A DNA stretch of 64,000 nucleotides. Source: Streptosporangiales bacterium (GTDB lineage: Bacteria > Actinomycetota > Actinomycetes > Streptosporangiales > WHST01). The notes below the pieces were generated by a model. The model did not search any database and was not told the DNA's origin. It saw nothing but the letters and a program-made list of their open reading frames with translations. Positions 1 through 8,709 of the stretch are shown here, piece after piece; within the stretch, counting starts at the first letter, position 1, and every line of letters begins with the position of its first letter. The stretch is taken from assembly GCA_009379825.1 (NCBI GenBank), contig WHTA01000005.1, forward strand, positions 62,001-126,000. Reading direction: 5' to 3'. Made by a program: the position numbers and the translations under genes.

Positions 1-225
1 GGCGACGTCGGCGCCGACATCTTCCTGCGCGAGGTGCAGGGCGTCTGGCCGGAGGTACACCCGTTCGTCGACGCCAAGGCGGCGCAGGGCGCGCAGCTGC
101 TCGAGCTGCCCACGGAACCCGGCCGGCTGGCGAAGCTGGTCGACCGCGCGGACTTCCCACGGTTGGTCTGCGCGTGCGTACGGGTGACGTTCGCGAAGGA
201 CGCGGCGGAGGTCAAGGCCGCGTGA
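1..225 (+). CDS. HhH-GPD endonuclease III-like protein, C-terminal part
   Basis: The window opens inside this gene; 74 codons remain before the TGA. The visible start, GDVGADIFLREVQGVWPEV, matches the end of the helix-hairpin-helix region of small actinobacterial endonuclease III-like base-excision repair proteins (PGIGPVGADIFLREVQ-type motif). The catalytic Lys/Asp part and any start codon lie upstream of the window. The remaining tail (LLELPTEPGRLAKLVDRADFPRLV) is also typical of that group. The call rests on motif memory alone, so the family is likely but the precise substrate is unknown. It is followed after 19 bp by a small acidic gene on the same strand. Confidence 0.7.
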   Translation, partial: GDVGADIFLREVQGVWPEVHPFVDAKAAQGAQLLELPTEPGRLAKLVDRADFPRLVCACVRVTFAKDAAEVKAA

Positions 226-244
226 GACGAAGGAAGGAGACCCG

Positions 245-478
245 ATGACCAGCCCTGACGACCGTCGCGTCGAGGTTCCGCTCGAGGAGGAGACGGACGT
301 ACCGCAGGACGAGTCCGACGCGCTCGTCACCGACGAGCTCCTCCCGGAGGAACGCTTGACCGAGTTCGAGCCCCCGGACGAGCCGTCCACCCCGACGGCG
401 TCCGGCCACACCGGCGCCGACGAACGCACGGACGAACCCATCGACGAACGACTCGACCAGGAACAGCACAGCACCTAG
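245..478 (+). CDS. Small acidic hypothetical protein
   Basis: This is a 77-residue protein, rich in Glu and Asp (for example EVPLEEETDVPQDESDAL), with no cysteine, no membrane segment and no signal peptide. It is probably intrinsically disordered. The ATG is preceded by a good ribosome site (GGAAGGAGA at about 232-240). Its TAG stop sits in the same CTAG tetranucleotide as the stop of the convergent nrfD-like gene, so the two coding regions overlap by 4 bp. I do not recognise a family with confidence; similar acidic proteins are common in actinomycetes. It may be co-transcribed with the repair gene upstream. Confidence 0.6.
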   Translation: MTSPDDRRVEVPLEEETDVPQDESDALVTDELLPEERLTEFEPPDEPSTPTASGHTGADERTDEPIDERLDQEQHST

Positions 479-1356
479 GTCGTTTGCGTCAGCCGGTCGC
501 GTTGTGGGGTGACGACGTACTTCGGGTCCCGGGTCGACCGGATGCCGGCGTCGAAGACGCCGAAGCGGGTGCATAGGCCGGCCGCGAGGTACGCGGCGCC
601 GGCCAGGCCGGTGGCGACCCGGCTCCGGCGGCCGGCGGCCGACAGGCCGGCGCCCGCGATGGTCAGGCCGGTGGCGGCGCGGAGCAGCCGCCGTGCCCGG
701 CCGGTGCGGTACGGCTCACCGGCGAGGCCGTGCGCGCGCTCCAGTAGCCCCGAGGCGACCAGCTCTATCCCCGCCCCGAGCCAACCCATCCGACGGGCCG
801 GCTCGTGCTCCGCCCGGCCGCCGCACAGCAGCCCCGCACCCGCGGCCGAGGTCAACGCGCTCCCGGCGAACACGAACGGCAGCTCGCGGTACGCCGAATG
901 CCAGGCGGGCACGGCAGTGTCGGCCAGCAGCACGGCGGTGTACGTGCACATGGCCGGGCCGAGCACCCCCGCGCCGATCCCCGCTGGCCGAGCCCATCTC
1001 GCCCGGCCGGCGAACTCCGCGGCCGCAGCGGCGGTCGCCAGCCCGCCGAACGGGGCGAGGATCCACGAGCCGACGGACAGCGGCGAGGTCGGCTTGAACA
1101 CCCGCAGCATGTAGAGGAACCGCGCCGGCCGGCCGAGGTCGTGGATCAACGCGCCGACGCTCGACACGGCCGCGCCCGCGGCGACCGCCCGGTAGGTCCG
1201 GCACAGACCCGCGCGCCCGGTCAGGTCGCACAGCGCCGCCGCGCCCGCGCTGGCGCCGGCCAACCCACCGAGGAACAGGTACCCGGGCACGTCGGGCACC
1301 CGCCACGCCGGCTCCTTCAGTACGGGGCGCCCGTAGTACGACCGGTTCTCGCTCAT
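475..1356 (-). CDS. nrfD: Formate dehydrogenase membrane anchor, NrfD/PsrC-like
   Basis: A 293-residue polytopic membrane protein of the NrfD/polysulfide-reductase type, with about eight hydrophobic segments (for example VPGYLFLGGLAGASAGAA near the N-terminus). It most likely anchors the formate dehydrogenase catalytic and iron-sulfur subunits and passes electrons to menaquinone. The signature NrfD residues GALIHDLGRP and SPLSVGSWIL are present. I chose the ATG at 1356, preceded by AGGAGGC, over an upstream in-frame GTG. The start overlaps the end of the fdhB-like gene by 4 bp (ATGA), so translation is coupled. It is the third and last gene of the minus-strand formate dehydrogenase operon. 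Confidence 0.88.
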   Translation of the reverse strand: MSENRSYYGRPVLKEPAWRVPDVPGYLFLGGLAGASAGAAALCDLTGRAGLCRTYRAVAAGAAVSSVGALIHDLGRPARFLYMLRVFKPTSPLSVGSWILAPFGGLATAAAAAEFAGRARWARPAGIGAGVLGPAMCTYTAVLLADTAVPAWHSAYRELPFVFAGSALTSAAGAGLLCGGRAEHEPARRMGWLGAGIELVASGLLERAHGLAGEPYRTGRARRLLRAATGLTIAGAGLSAAGRRSRVATGLAGAAYLAAGLCTRFGVFDAGIRSTRDPKYVVTPQRDRLTQTT

Positions 1357-2261
1357 CGCCGCCTCCTGGTGAACGCGAGCGCGATCCCCGCGGCGACGGA
1401 CACCGCGGCGGCGGCCGCGTGCTTCCACATCGCCGGGAGGTCGCGGGTGGTCACCACCGGGTCGGGCGGCAGGCCGTACACCTCGGGCTCGTCGAGCAGC
1501 AGGAAGAACGCGCCTGCACCACCCACCCCGTCGCCCGGGTCACGGCCGTAGAGCCTGGCGCCCGTTGCGCCCTCGCCCCGTACGGCGGCCAGCCGGCGGT
1601 CCGCGCGGTCACGGAGCTCGTCCAGCTCACCGAACTGGATCGAGTCGGTCGGGCAGGCCTTCGCACAGGCCGGTTCGAGGCCGTCGCCGAGCCGGTCGTA
1701 GCAGAGCGTGCACTTGAACGCCCGGCCGTCGGTCTCGCGGCGTTCGATGACGCCGTACGGGCAGGCGGGTACGCAGTAGCCGCAACCGTTGCAGATGTCC
1801 TCCTGCACGACCACCGTGCCGAACTCGGTACGGAACAGCGAACCGGTCGGGCAGACGTCCAGGCACGCGGCATGGGTGCAGTGCTTGCACACGTCACTGG
1901 ACATCAGCCAACGCACGGCCGTGTCACCGTCGCCGGCCGGCTGCTCCGGCATGCCCACGGACGGCATGCCGAGGTCCACGGTCGCCACCTCGTCGGCCAC
2001 CGGCACCCGCTGTTCGACGAACGCGACGTGCCGCCAGCTGTCCGCGCCGAGCCCACCGGTGTTGTCGAACGACTGCCCGAGCAGGTCGAGCCCGGTCGAC
2101 GGCACCTCGTTCCACTCCTTGCACGCCACCTCGCACGCCTTGCAGCCGATGCAGACCGAGGTGTCGGTGAAGAACCCCATCCGCGGCGGGTGGTCCGGGT
2201 AGCCGGCGTCACCCGCAGGGTCGGCGAGCGGGCCGTACAGTCGGTCGCGCAGGTTGGTCAC
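1353..2261 (-). CDS. fdhB: Formate dehydrogenase iron-sulfur subunit
   Basis: A 302-residue electron-transfer subunit with four ferredoxin-type cysteine clusters. In order these are CIGCKACEVACKEWN (about residues 37-51), CKHCTHAACLDVCPTG, CNGCGYCVPACPYG and CTLCYDRL...ACAKACPTD. Together they would bind four [4Fe-4S] centres, as in FdnH/FdoH. The C-terminus has one hydrophobic helix followed by RRRR, consistent with a single membrane anchor contacting the NrfD subunit. The ATG overlaps the catalytic subunit's stop by 4 bp. Its role is to carry electrons from the molybdenum/tungsten subunit to the membrane subunit. Confidence 0.93.
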   Translation of the reverse strand: MTNLRDRLYGPLADPAGDAGYPDHPPRMGFFTDTSVCIGCKACEVACKEWNEVPSTGLDLLGQSFDNTGGLGADSWRHVAFVEQRVPVADEVATVDLGMPSVGMPEQPAGDGDTAVRWLMSSDVCKHCTHAACLDVCPTGSLFRTEFGTVVVQEDICNGCGYCVPACPYGVIERRETDGRAFKCTLCYDRLGDGLEPACAKACPTDSIQFGELDELRDRADRRLAAVRGEGATGARLYGRDPGDGVGGAGAFFLLLDEPEVYGLPPDPVVTTRDLPAMWKHAAAAAVSVAAGIALAFTRRRR

Positions 2262-5200
2262 GCGGCTGGTCCTCCCCTCGGCTCGTCGATACCGGCGCGG
2301 CGCCGGTACGCCTCCACCAGCTCCCGCAGCTGCGCACCGCCTGGCCGGCGGCCGGGACGGATGTCACAGGTCGCCGCCTTCGCCTCCTGGATGTGCACGT
2401 TCGGGTCGAGCAACACGGCGAGCAGGTCGTTCGCCGAGTCACCGGTGGACAGGCCGTTCCCGCCCCAGTGGTACGGCACCCCGATCTGGTGCACCACCTG
2501 GTCGCCGATGCGCAGCGGCCGGAGCCTGTCGGTGACCAGCACGCGCGCCTCGACCACCGCGCGTGCGGTGATCAGGACGGCCCAGCCGCAGTGCGTCAAC
2601 CCACGCTCTCGCGCGAGCGCGGGCGAGACCTCGCAGAAGAACTCGGGTTGCAGCTCGGCGAGGTACGGCAGCGTGCGGCTCATCCCGCCGGCGGTGTGGT
2701 GTTCGGTGAGGCGGTAGGTCGTGAACACGAACGGGTAGACCGCACCGTCGACGTCGTGGTGGCGGTTACCCGGGTGCAGGTACGCCTCCGCCGTCGGGTT
2801 GGTGCGCTGGCCGTACAACAGGTTGTCGACGGGTGACTCGACCGGCTCGTAGTGCGTGGGCAACGGGCCATCGACGAGACCCGCAGGCGCGTGCAGCCAC
2901 GCCAGCCCGTCGGTCTGCATGACGAACGGGTCGGTCCCTGCGATGGCGTCCTCGGCGCGCGCCCCTTCTGGTGGCCGGTAGTCCGGCGGCTTGGTCGCCT
3001 CGAAGTCGGGGACGTCCTCGCCGACCCACCGGCGTGCGCCGGTGTCCCACCACACGTACCGCTTCCGTTCGCTCCACGGCCGTCCCTGCGGGTCGGCGGA
3101 GGCCCGGTTGTAGAGGATGCGCCTGTTGGCGGGCCAGGCCCACCCCCACTCGGGCGCGACCCGGCTCTGTTCCGTCCTTGGCCGGCGCCTGTCCGCCTGG
3201 TTGACGCCGTCGGCGTAGACCCCGCAGTAGATCCAGACGCCGCAGCTGGTCGAGCCGTCGTCGCGCAGCTGGGTGTACGCCGAGAGGTGACCGTCGGGCC
3301 CGTACCCGTTGATCTCGGCGAGCACGGCCTCGGCGCTGGGTTCCTCGTACGCGCCTGCTGTGGGGTAGTCCCAGGTGAGGTCCTGCAGCGGACGGTCGCG
3401 CTCGTCCGCGGAGTCGGCGACCTTCTCCTTCAGCCGCCGGCCCAGGTGGTAGTAGAACCACAGGTCGCTGCGCACCTCCCCGGGTGGGTCGGTCGCCTGC
3501 CTGTGCCACTGCAGCAGCCGCTGCGTGTTGGTGAACGTGCCGGCCTTCTCGGTGTGTGCCGCGGCCGGCAGGAAGAAGACCTCGGTGCCGATGTCCTCCG
3601 CCCGCATCTCGCCGATGGTGACCTCGGGGCCGTCGCGCCAAAACGTCGCGCTCTCGACCAACGACAGGTCGCGTACGACGAGCCAGTCGAGGTTGGCCAG
3701 TCCCAGCCGCTGCAGTCGGCCGTTGGCGGAGCCGACCGCCGGGTTCTCACCGACCAGGAAGTACCCCTTCACCTTGCCGGCGATCTGGTCGAGCACTGTG
3801 CGGTACGTCCCGTGGTTGCCGTTGATCCTGGGCAGGTAGTCGAAGCAGTAGTCGTTGTCGGCGGTGGCCGCGTCACCCCACCACGCCTTCAGCAGACTGA
3901 CCGTGTAGGCCCGCATGTTGCCCCAGAAACCGGTCGTACCCGCATCGGCGGCTACGAAGCCGTCCAGGTCGACGTGGTGGTGCGCGTGCGGCATGGGGAT
4001 GTACCCGGGCAGCAGGTCGAACAGTGTCGGGACGTCGGTGGAGCCCTGGATGCTCGCGTGCCCGCGCAATGCGAGGATGCCGCCTCCCGGCCGGCCGATG
4101 TTGCCGAGCAACGCCTGCAGGATCGACGCGCACCTGATGTACTGCACACCGACCGTGTGCTGGGTCCAGCCGACGGAGTAGCACCACGCCGTCGTGCGTT
4201 CCCTGCCTGAGTTGCTGGTGACCGCCTCCGCGACGGCATGGAAGTCCGTGGCGGGAATGCCGCAGACCCGCTCGACCAGCTCTGGCGTGTATCTGGCGAA
4301 GTGCCGCTTCAACACCTGGTACACACACCGTGGGTGTTGCAGCGTCTCGTCGATGCGGGGTTTGCTGCCGACGGTGGCGCCGCCGCTGCCGTACCTCTGC
4401 CCGCTGGCGGCCGCCTTTATCGCCCGGCCGCCGTGCTCGACGCCGACCTGGCCGGCGTTCTCCGACCACTGGTCGCGCTGTCCTGCGGCCGGGTGGACGT
4501 CCGCCGCCTCGTACTCCCACGACGTGGTGTCGTAGTGCCGGCTCTCGGGGTCGTAGCCGGAGAACAGCCCGTCCAGGTCCTCGGTGTCCACGAAGTCCTC
4601 GCGCAGGATCGCCCCGGCGTTGGTGTACGCGACCACGTAGTCACGGAAGTCGAGCTCGTGGGTGAGCACGTAGTTGATCAGGCCGCCGAGGAAGGCGATG
4701 TCCGTACCGGCCCGTAGCGGGACGTACTGGTCGGCCACCGCGCTCGTCCGGGTGAACCGCGGGTCGACGTGGATGACCTTCGCGCCGTGCGCCTTCGCCT
4801 CCATCACCCACTGGAACCCGACCGGGTGACACTCGGCCATGTTCGAGCCCTGGATCACGATGCAGTCGGAGGCGGCGAGATCCTGCTGGAACGTGGTGGC
4901 ACCGCCCCGCCCGAAGCTGGTCCCCAGACCGGGGACCGTGGCGGAGTGTCATATCCGCGCCTGGTTCTCCACCTGCACAGCTCCCATCGCGGTGTAGAGC
5001 TTCTTCATCAGGTAGTTCTCTTCGTTGTCCAAGGTGGCGCCGCCCAGGCTCGCGATGCCCATGGTCCTGCGTACGGGACGGCCGTCCTCGTCGACGTCCT
5101 GCCAGGACTCGCGGCGGGTGGTGAGCACCCGGTCGGCGATCATCTCCATCGCCTGCGACAGCGGGAGCTGCTCCCACTCGGTGCCGTGCGGGCGCCGGTA

Positions 5201-5512
5201 GAGCACCGTCCCGGCGCGGCCGGCGTGGGTGACGAGCTGCTTGCTGGCGGCGCCCTTCGGGCACAACCGGCCGCGGGAGATCGGCGAGTCTGGGTCGCCT
5301 TCGATCTGGGTGACCGCGCCGTCCTTGACGTACACGCGCTGGCCGCAGCCGACCGCGCAGTACGGGCAGACCGACTGCACCACCTGGTCGGCCGCCGCCG
5401 TGCGCGCACGGCGTTGCGTACGGGACCTGGCCGCCTCGCCACGCGCCAGCCGGTCGGACCCGCTGAGCTGGCGGAATGCCGGCCACGCACCCAGCCAGCG
5501 CCGCAGGCCCAT
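2258..5512 (-). CDS. fdhA: Selenocysteine-containing formate dehydrogenase catalytic subunit
   Basis: A 1084-residue molybdopterin (bis-PGD) formate dehydrogenase, provided the in-frame TGA at 4949-4951 is read as selenocysteine, residue 188. The N-terminal part carries the [4Fe-4S] motif CPYCAVGC...GRLCPKG and ends ENQARI. The next codons give U-HSATVPGLG, exactly where FdnG/FdoG proteins have ARVUHGPTVASL. The reading frame then continues through the whole MopB and molydopterin-binding domains (SNMAECHPVGFQW, RRILYNRASADPQG, GIPYHWGG). A SECIS hairpin follows the UGA. No twin-arginine signal is obvious, unlike enteric FdnG. It is the first gene of the operon; the ATG is preceded by GGGGAGGAG. 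An automated caller would split it into a 187-residue piece and a separate large ORF. Confidence 0.95.
4919..4951 (-). promoter_or_regulatory. Bacterial SECIS element with UGA-Sec codon
   Basis: On the minus strand the UGA (4951-4949) is followed by 11 nt and then a perfect 7-bp stem, GGUCCCC (4937-4931) with GGGGACC (4925-4919). The stem closes a GGUCU loop (4930-4926). From memory, the E. coli fdhF SECIS has a loop containing GGUCU and the same 11-nt offset, and that loop is the SelB contact. This makes recoding to selenocysteine the straightforward reading. The selA, selB, selC and selD genes must lie outside the window; I found no tRNA-Sec here. Confidence 0.92.
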
Positions 5513-5580
5513 GACGCGCTCCTCCCCGTGGGGTACTCCTCCTCCCTACCCCATCAGGGCGAGCGTTATGCCCGCAACGG

Positions 5581-6738
5581 TCACGCCGGGCTACTGAGCC
5601 GGAACGAGCCGACGCTGCGGCTACCGCTGAACCGGCCGCTGCCCAGGGCGTTGGTGTACACGCCCTCGACACTCTCGGCGACCCGGTCCCAGGAGTAGCA
5701 GACGGACGCGCGGTCCGCGGCGGCGATGCCGTACGCGCGGCGGCGCGGCGGGTCGTGCAGCAGCTGGTGGATGGTCGCCCCCATCTGCTCGGCCTCGGCG
5801 GCGACGAGCCGGCCGGTCACCTTGTCCACGACGATCTCGTCGCGACCGCCTGCGCTCGTCGCGAGCACGGCGGTCCCGCAGGCCATCGCCTCGACACAGC
5901 CGGCGATGCTGGCATCGGTCGTCGGCGTGCTCACCACGAGGTCCGCGGACTGGAAGAGCCGGGCGAGCTCCGCTGGCGGCGGGTCGTCGACGACCTCGAC
6001 CCGGTCGGCGACGTCGAGCTCGGCGGCCAGGTCCCTGCGCTGGTCACTGGCGCTGTCACCCTCGGGGTAGTCGACGATCAACAGCTCGGCGTCCGGCACC
6101 GAGCGCAGCGACCGGATCAACAGATCGCTACCGTGCCCGTCGGCGGTGCCGTCCGGGCACACCAGCCGCAACTGGCCGTCGTGTTCGACCCGCGAGCCGT
6201 CCGGCACGAAGAGCTGGTCGTCCACGCCGTACGGGACCACGGAGATGTCCCCTCTGGCTACCCCGCGCCTGGCCAGCACGTCGGCCTGGGCGCGGCTGGC
6301 CACCACGGCCCGCTCGGCGCGTTGCCCGAGGGCGGCCGCGAGCCGCTGCACCTGGCCGTCCAGGTGCGAGCCTTCGGTGTCGCGGTAGTCCTGGACGAAG
6401 GCGACGTCGTCCCGCTCGGCGGCCACGGTGGCCAGGCCGGCGGTCCACGACGAAGCGTGCGCCAGGTCGGGCGCCTCCTGCTGCCACCGCCGCCGCAAAC
6501 CCGCGGCGTAGCGGGCCGGCATGTCGTCGTCCTCGGTACCGACGTCCACGTACTCGACGCGAACACCGCGTGCGCTGCCGGCCGTCGACGAGTCGTCGTC
6601 GGACGGTACGTAGACCGTTACGTCGTGGCCGCGTTCCACCAGCCGGCTCGCCAGCGGTACTACCTGCGACTGCGTGCCGGTTGGTTGGTACGTACGCTCA
6701 GGGGGCAGTGTTTGCCCGGTCACCATCGCGATATGCAT
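5581..6738 (-). CDS. Glycosyltransferase family 4-like protein
   Basis: A 385-residue GT-B fold glycosyltransferase. The N-terminus MHIAMVTGQTLPPERTYQPT with SRLVERGHDVTVYVP is the typical acceptor-domain start of GT4 enzymes. The C-terminal nucleotide-sugar domain has ADLVVSTPTTDASIAGCVEAMACG and AVLATSAGGRDEIV, the usual C-terminal binding region. The first acidic residue of the E-x7-E motif is not obvious (ASIAG stands where EPFG is normal), so activity or donor may differ. There is no signal peptide, so it is probably cytoplasmic or membrane-peripheral. It lies 68 bp downstream (in minus-strand order) of its own upstream region and is followed by fdhA; co-transcription with the formate dehydrogenase operon is possible. 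Acceptor and donor cannot be told. Confidence 0.8.
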   Translation of the reverse strand: MHIAMVTGQTLPPERTYQPTGTQSQVVPLASRLVERGHDVTVYVPSDDDSSTAGSARGVRVEYVDVGTEDDDMPARYAAGLRRRWQQEAPDLAHASSWTAGLATVAAERDDVAFVQDYRDTEGSHLDGQVQRLAAALGQRAERAVVASRAQADVLARRGVARGDISVVPYGVDDQLFVPDGSRVEHDGQLRLVCPDGTADGHGSDLLIRSLRSVPDAELLIVDYPEGDSASDQRRDLAAELDVADRVEVVDDPPPAELARLFQSADLVVSTPTTDASIAGCVEAMACGTAVLATSAGGRDEIVVDKVTGRLVAAEAEQMGATIHQLLHDPPRRRAYGIAAADRASVCYSWDRVAESVEGVYTNALGSGRFSGSRSVGSFRLSSPA

Positions 6739-7004
6739 AGCTTCACCTCAGTGAGGCATACCAAACGGGTGAGGACGAGGACCCTCGAGAGAATGTGCGT
6801 CGCATCGTGCACCAAGCCCACCCGTTTGATCGGGAAATGCGAGGCGCGCTGCTTGACCTTCGCACGAGAGGGCCTGTTCTCGACCGCTCTCCACCTTCAC
6901 TGTAGGCACCACCACCCCGTCTCCTCAAGCCCGGCTGCCTGCTTTGACCCAAGCTTGACGTTTGTGCCGGCTATAGTCATTGCCTGGACGGAGAGGTAGG
7001 TCCC
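6739..7004. other. Intergenic region between divergent glycosyltransferase and GAF-ANTAR genes
   Basis: This 266-bp divergent promoter region contains no convincing ORF. It holds a 10-bp inverted repeat, CAAACGGGTG at 6762-6771 and CACCCGTTTG at 6819-6828, and a short palindrome CCTCAGTGAGG close to the glycosyltransferase start. A TATAGT sequence lies about 30 bp before the GAF-ANTAR start as a possible -10 box, but the nearest TTGACG is only 11 bp upstream of it, so I do not claim a promoter. Confidence 0.5.
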
Positions 7005-7724
7005 GTGTTGTCCGAAGAGCACGATCTCGCGCGGTGGTTCGCCGCCGCTGCCCGACATCTCAGGGCAACCCAAGGTACGGGGACTACCGTCGCGGAGATC
7101 TGTGACCTGGCCGTCGCAGTCGTCGCCGGCTGCACGTCCGCGTCCGTCACCGAGGCGCACCACGATAGGGGCATGCTGCTCGCCGCGACCGACGAGACCG
7201 CGAAGGCGCTGCACAATGTGCAGTACGAGCTGCGCGAAGGGCCGGACCTGGAACAGATCTGGCAGGAGCGGATCGTCTGGTGCGACGACTTCGCGGACGA
7301 GCGCCGCTGGCCCAGGTTCGCCGCGCACGCGGTCGAGAACGGCGTGCACAGCATGGTCGCGATTCAGCTGTTCACCCAGGACGACACCCTGGGGTCGCTG
7401 AACCTGTTCGCCGCCCAGCCCGGCGCGTTCGACGAGGTCACCCGTGAGGTCGCACAGATCTTCGCCTCCCACGCTGCGGTCGCCCTGGCCACAGCGAACG
7501 AGCAGGCGCAGCTCTCCGAGGCCCTGCACACCAGGCAGCGCATCGGCCAGGCGACCGGCATTCTCGCCGAGCGGCACGGTCTCACGACCGAACAGGCGTT
7601 CACGCTGCTCGCCCAGTCGTCGCAGAACCACAACATCAAGGTGCGCGACCTGGCCAAGCGGATCGTCGCCGCCGAGGACGCCGCCCGTGGGAGTGCTCGA
7701 CAACGGACGGTCACGACGGGGTAG
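7005..7724 (+). CDS. GAF and ANTAR domain transcription antitermination regulator
   Basis: A 239-residue protein with an N-terminal GAF sensory domain (about residues 20-160) and a C-terminal ANTAR RNA-binding domain (about 170-230, TRQRIGQATGILAERHGLTTEQAFTLL...IKVRDLAKRIV). ANTAR proteins bind paired hexaloop hairpins in leader RNAs and prevent termination; the GAF domain would supply a ligand or redox input. I see no paired-hexaloop target next to it. The GTG start follows GGAGAGGTAGG. It stands alone, divergent from the glycosyltransferase. This architecture is very common in actinomycetes and gives no specific substrate. Confidence 0.88.
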   Translation: MLSEEHDLARWFAAAARHLRATQGTGTTVAEICDLAVAVVAGCTSASVTEAHHDRGMLLAATDETAKALHNVQYELREGPDLEQIWQERIVWCDDFADERRWPRFAAHAVENGVHSMVAIQLFTQDDTLGSLNLFAAQPGAFDEVTREVAQIFASHAAVALATANEQAQLSEALHTRQRIGQATGILAERHGLTTEQAFTLLAQSSQNHNIKVRDLAKRIVAAEDAARGSARQRTVTTG

Positions 7725-7808
7725 TTCTGGTACCCGAGGAGCAACGACCCGGCAACGCCTAGCGACGCACGCCGCCGGGCAGCCGATGCCGTGAGGTGGT
7801 GAGCAGAC

Positions 7809-8435
7809 GTGCGATTCGACGACCGCAGGGACGCCGGCCGGCAGCTGGCAACGCACGTGGCGGCGGCGAGACCCGCGGACCCGCTGGTACTCGGGCTGCC
7901 GCGCGGAGGCGTACCGGTCGCAGCAGAGGTCGCTGCCGCGCTCGACGCGCCGCTGGACGTCTTCGTCGTGCGGAAGGTCGGCGCTCCCGGTCATCGGGAG
8001 CTCGGTATCGGGGCCGTCGCCGAGGGCACCGACGACCTCGTCGTCTCCGACACCGCGGCAACCGTCGGCGCGACCCGCGACGAGGTCACCGAGCTGGCCG
8101 CGGCCGAACGGGTGGAGCTGGAGAGGCAGTGTCAGCGGTACCGCGGTGACCGGCAACTGCCCGACGTCACACGGCACGACGTCGTGCTCGTCGACGACGG
8201 GCTCGCGACCGGGGTGACCGCGGAAGCCGCCCTGCGCGCACTGCGTACCCGAGGGGCGCGCCGGCTCCTGCTTGGCGCACCGGTGTGCGCGCAGGAGACG
8301 GCGGACCGCCTGACGGCGCTGGCCGACCAGGTCGTGTGCGTGCTGTCGCGGGTCGACTTCCTCTCGGTGGGCGCGTGGTACCAGGACTTCCGCCAGGTCG
8401 ACGACGCCGAGGTACTTGCCGCCCTCGGCCGCTGA
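7809..8435 (+). CDS. Phosphoribosyltransferase-family protein
   Basis: A 208-residue type I phosphoribosyltransferase domain. The PRPP loop VVLVDDGLATGVTAEAA (about residues 128-144) is intact, and the N-terminal LVLGLPRGGVPVAAEVA is the region seen in stand-alone actinobacterial PRT proteins. Some of those are fused to dienelactone-hydrolase-like domains. A small alpha/beta hydrolase of that kind lies nearby at 10587-11261. The GTG start is preceded by GTGAGCAGAC, a modest ribosome site. The substrate is not predictable; many members of this group have no demonstrated transferase activity. Confidence 0.85.
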   Translation: MRFDDRRDAGRQLATHVAAARPADPLVLGLPRGGVPVAAEVAAALDAPLDVFVVRKVGAPGHRELGIGAVAEGTDDLVVSDTAATVGATRDEVTELAAAERVELERQCQRYRGDRQLPDVTRHDVVLVDDGLATGVTAEAALRALRTRGARRLLLGAPVCAQETADRLTALADQVVCVLSRVDFLSVGAWYQDFRQVDDAEVLAALGR

Positions 8436-8448
8436 CCGGACACGGGTG

Positions 8449-8592
8449 CTACCCGAAGATGCTCACGCCTCCGGGACCGACAAGCAGCCCGACCACGATC
8501 AGCACGATTCCCCAGATCAGCTGCTTGCGGATGATGGCGAAGACGCCGCCGACCACTAACAGCGCAGCGATGATCCACAGCAGAGTTGCCAT
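8449..8592 (-). CDS. GPGG-motif small membrane protein
   Basis: A 47-residue protein made of two hydrophobic segments (MATLLWIIAALLVVGGVFAI and LIWGIVLIVVGLLVG) followed by GPGGVSIFG, the signature of the small GPGG-motif membrane proteins of actinobacteria. I chose the ATG at 8592, which has GAGGAG upstream; an in-frame extension starting at 8637 adds a hydrophilic stretch and is unlikely. It is convergent with the phosphoribosyltransferase gene, 13 bp apart. Function unknown; probably a minor inner-membrane protein. Confidence 0.8.
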   Translation of the reverse strand: MATLLWIIAALLVVGGVFAIIRKQLIWGIVLIVVGLLVGPGGVSIFG

Positions 8593-8709
8593 GCCAAACT
8601 CCTCGTCTCGTGATTCGTGGACGCTGTGCACGTCCACTGCCGGTCTCCCTACCCACAGCGGATGGCGCTACCCATGAATGCCTGTGCTCACGCCGGGTAG
8701 GTGCACCGC

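Noticed and set aside
509-1551. Plus-strand open frames across the nrfD-like gene
   Set aside because: Low-complexity Arg/Pro/Ala composition with no ribosome sites. They mirror the codon bias of the minus-strand membrane protein.
5513-5580. tRNA-Sec or SelB-type leader element upstream of fdhA
   Set aside because: Only 68 bp long, no cloverleaf, no UCA anticodon loop. The GGGGTA/TACCCC hairpin here is short and may be chance.
7005-7724. Serine/threonine phosphatase or STAS partner of an anti-sigma system
   Set aside because: The C-terminal motif is clearly ANTAR and the N-terminal domain GAF; no kinase or STAS signature is present.
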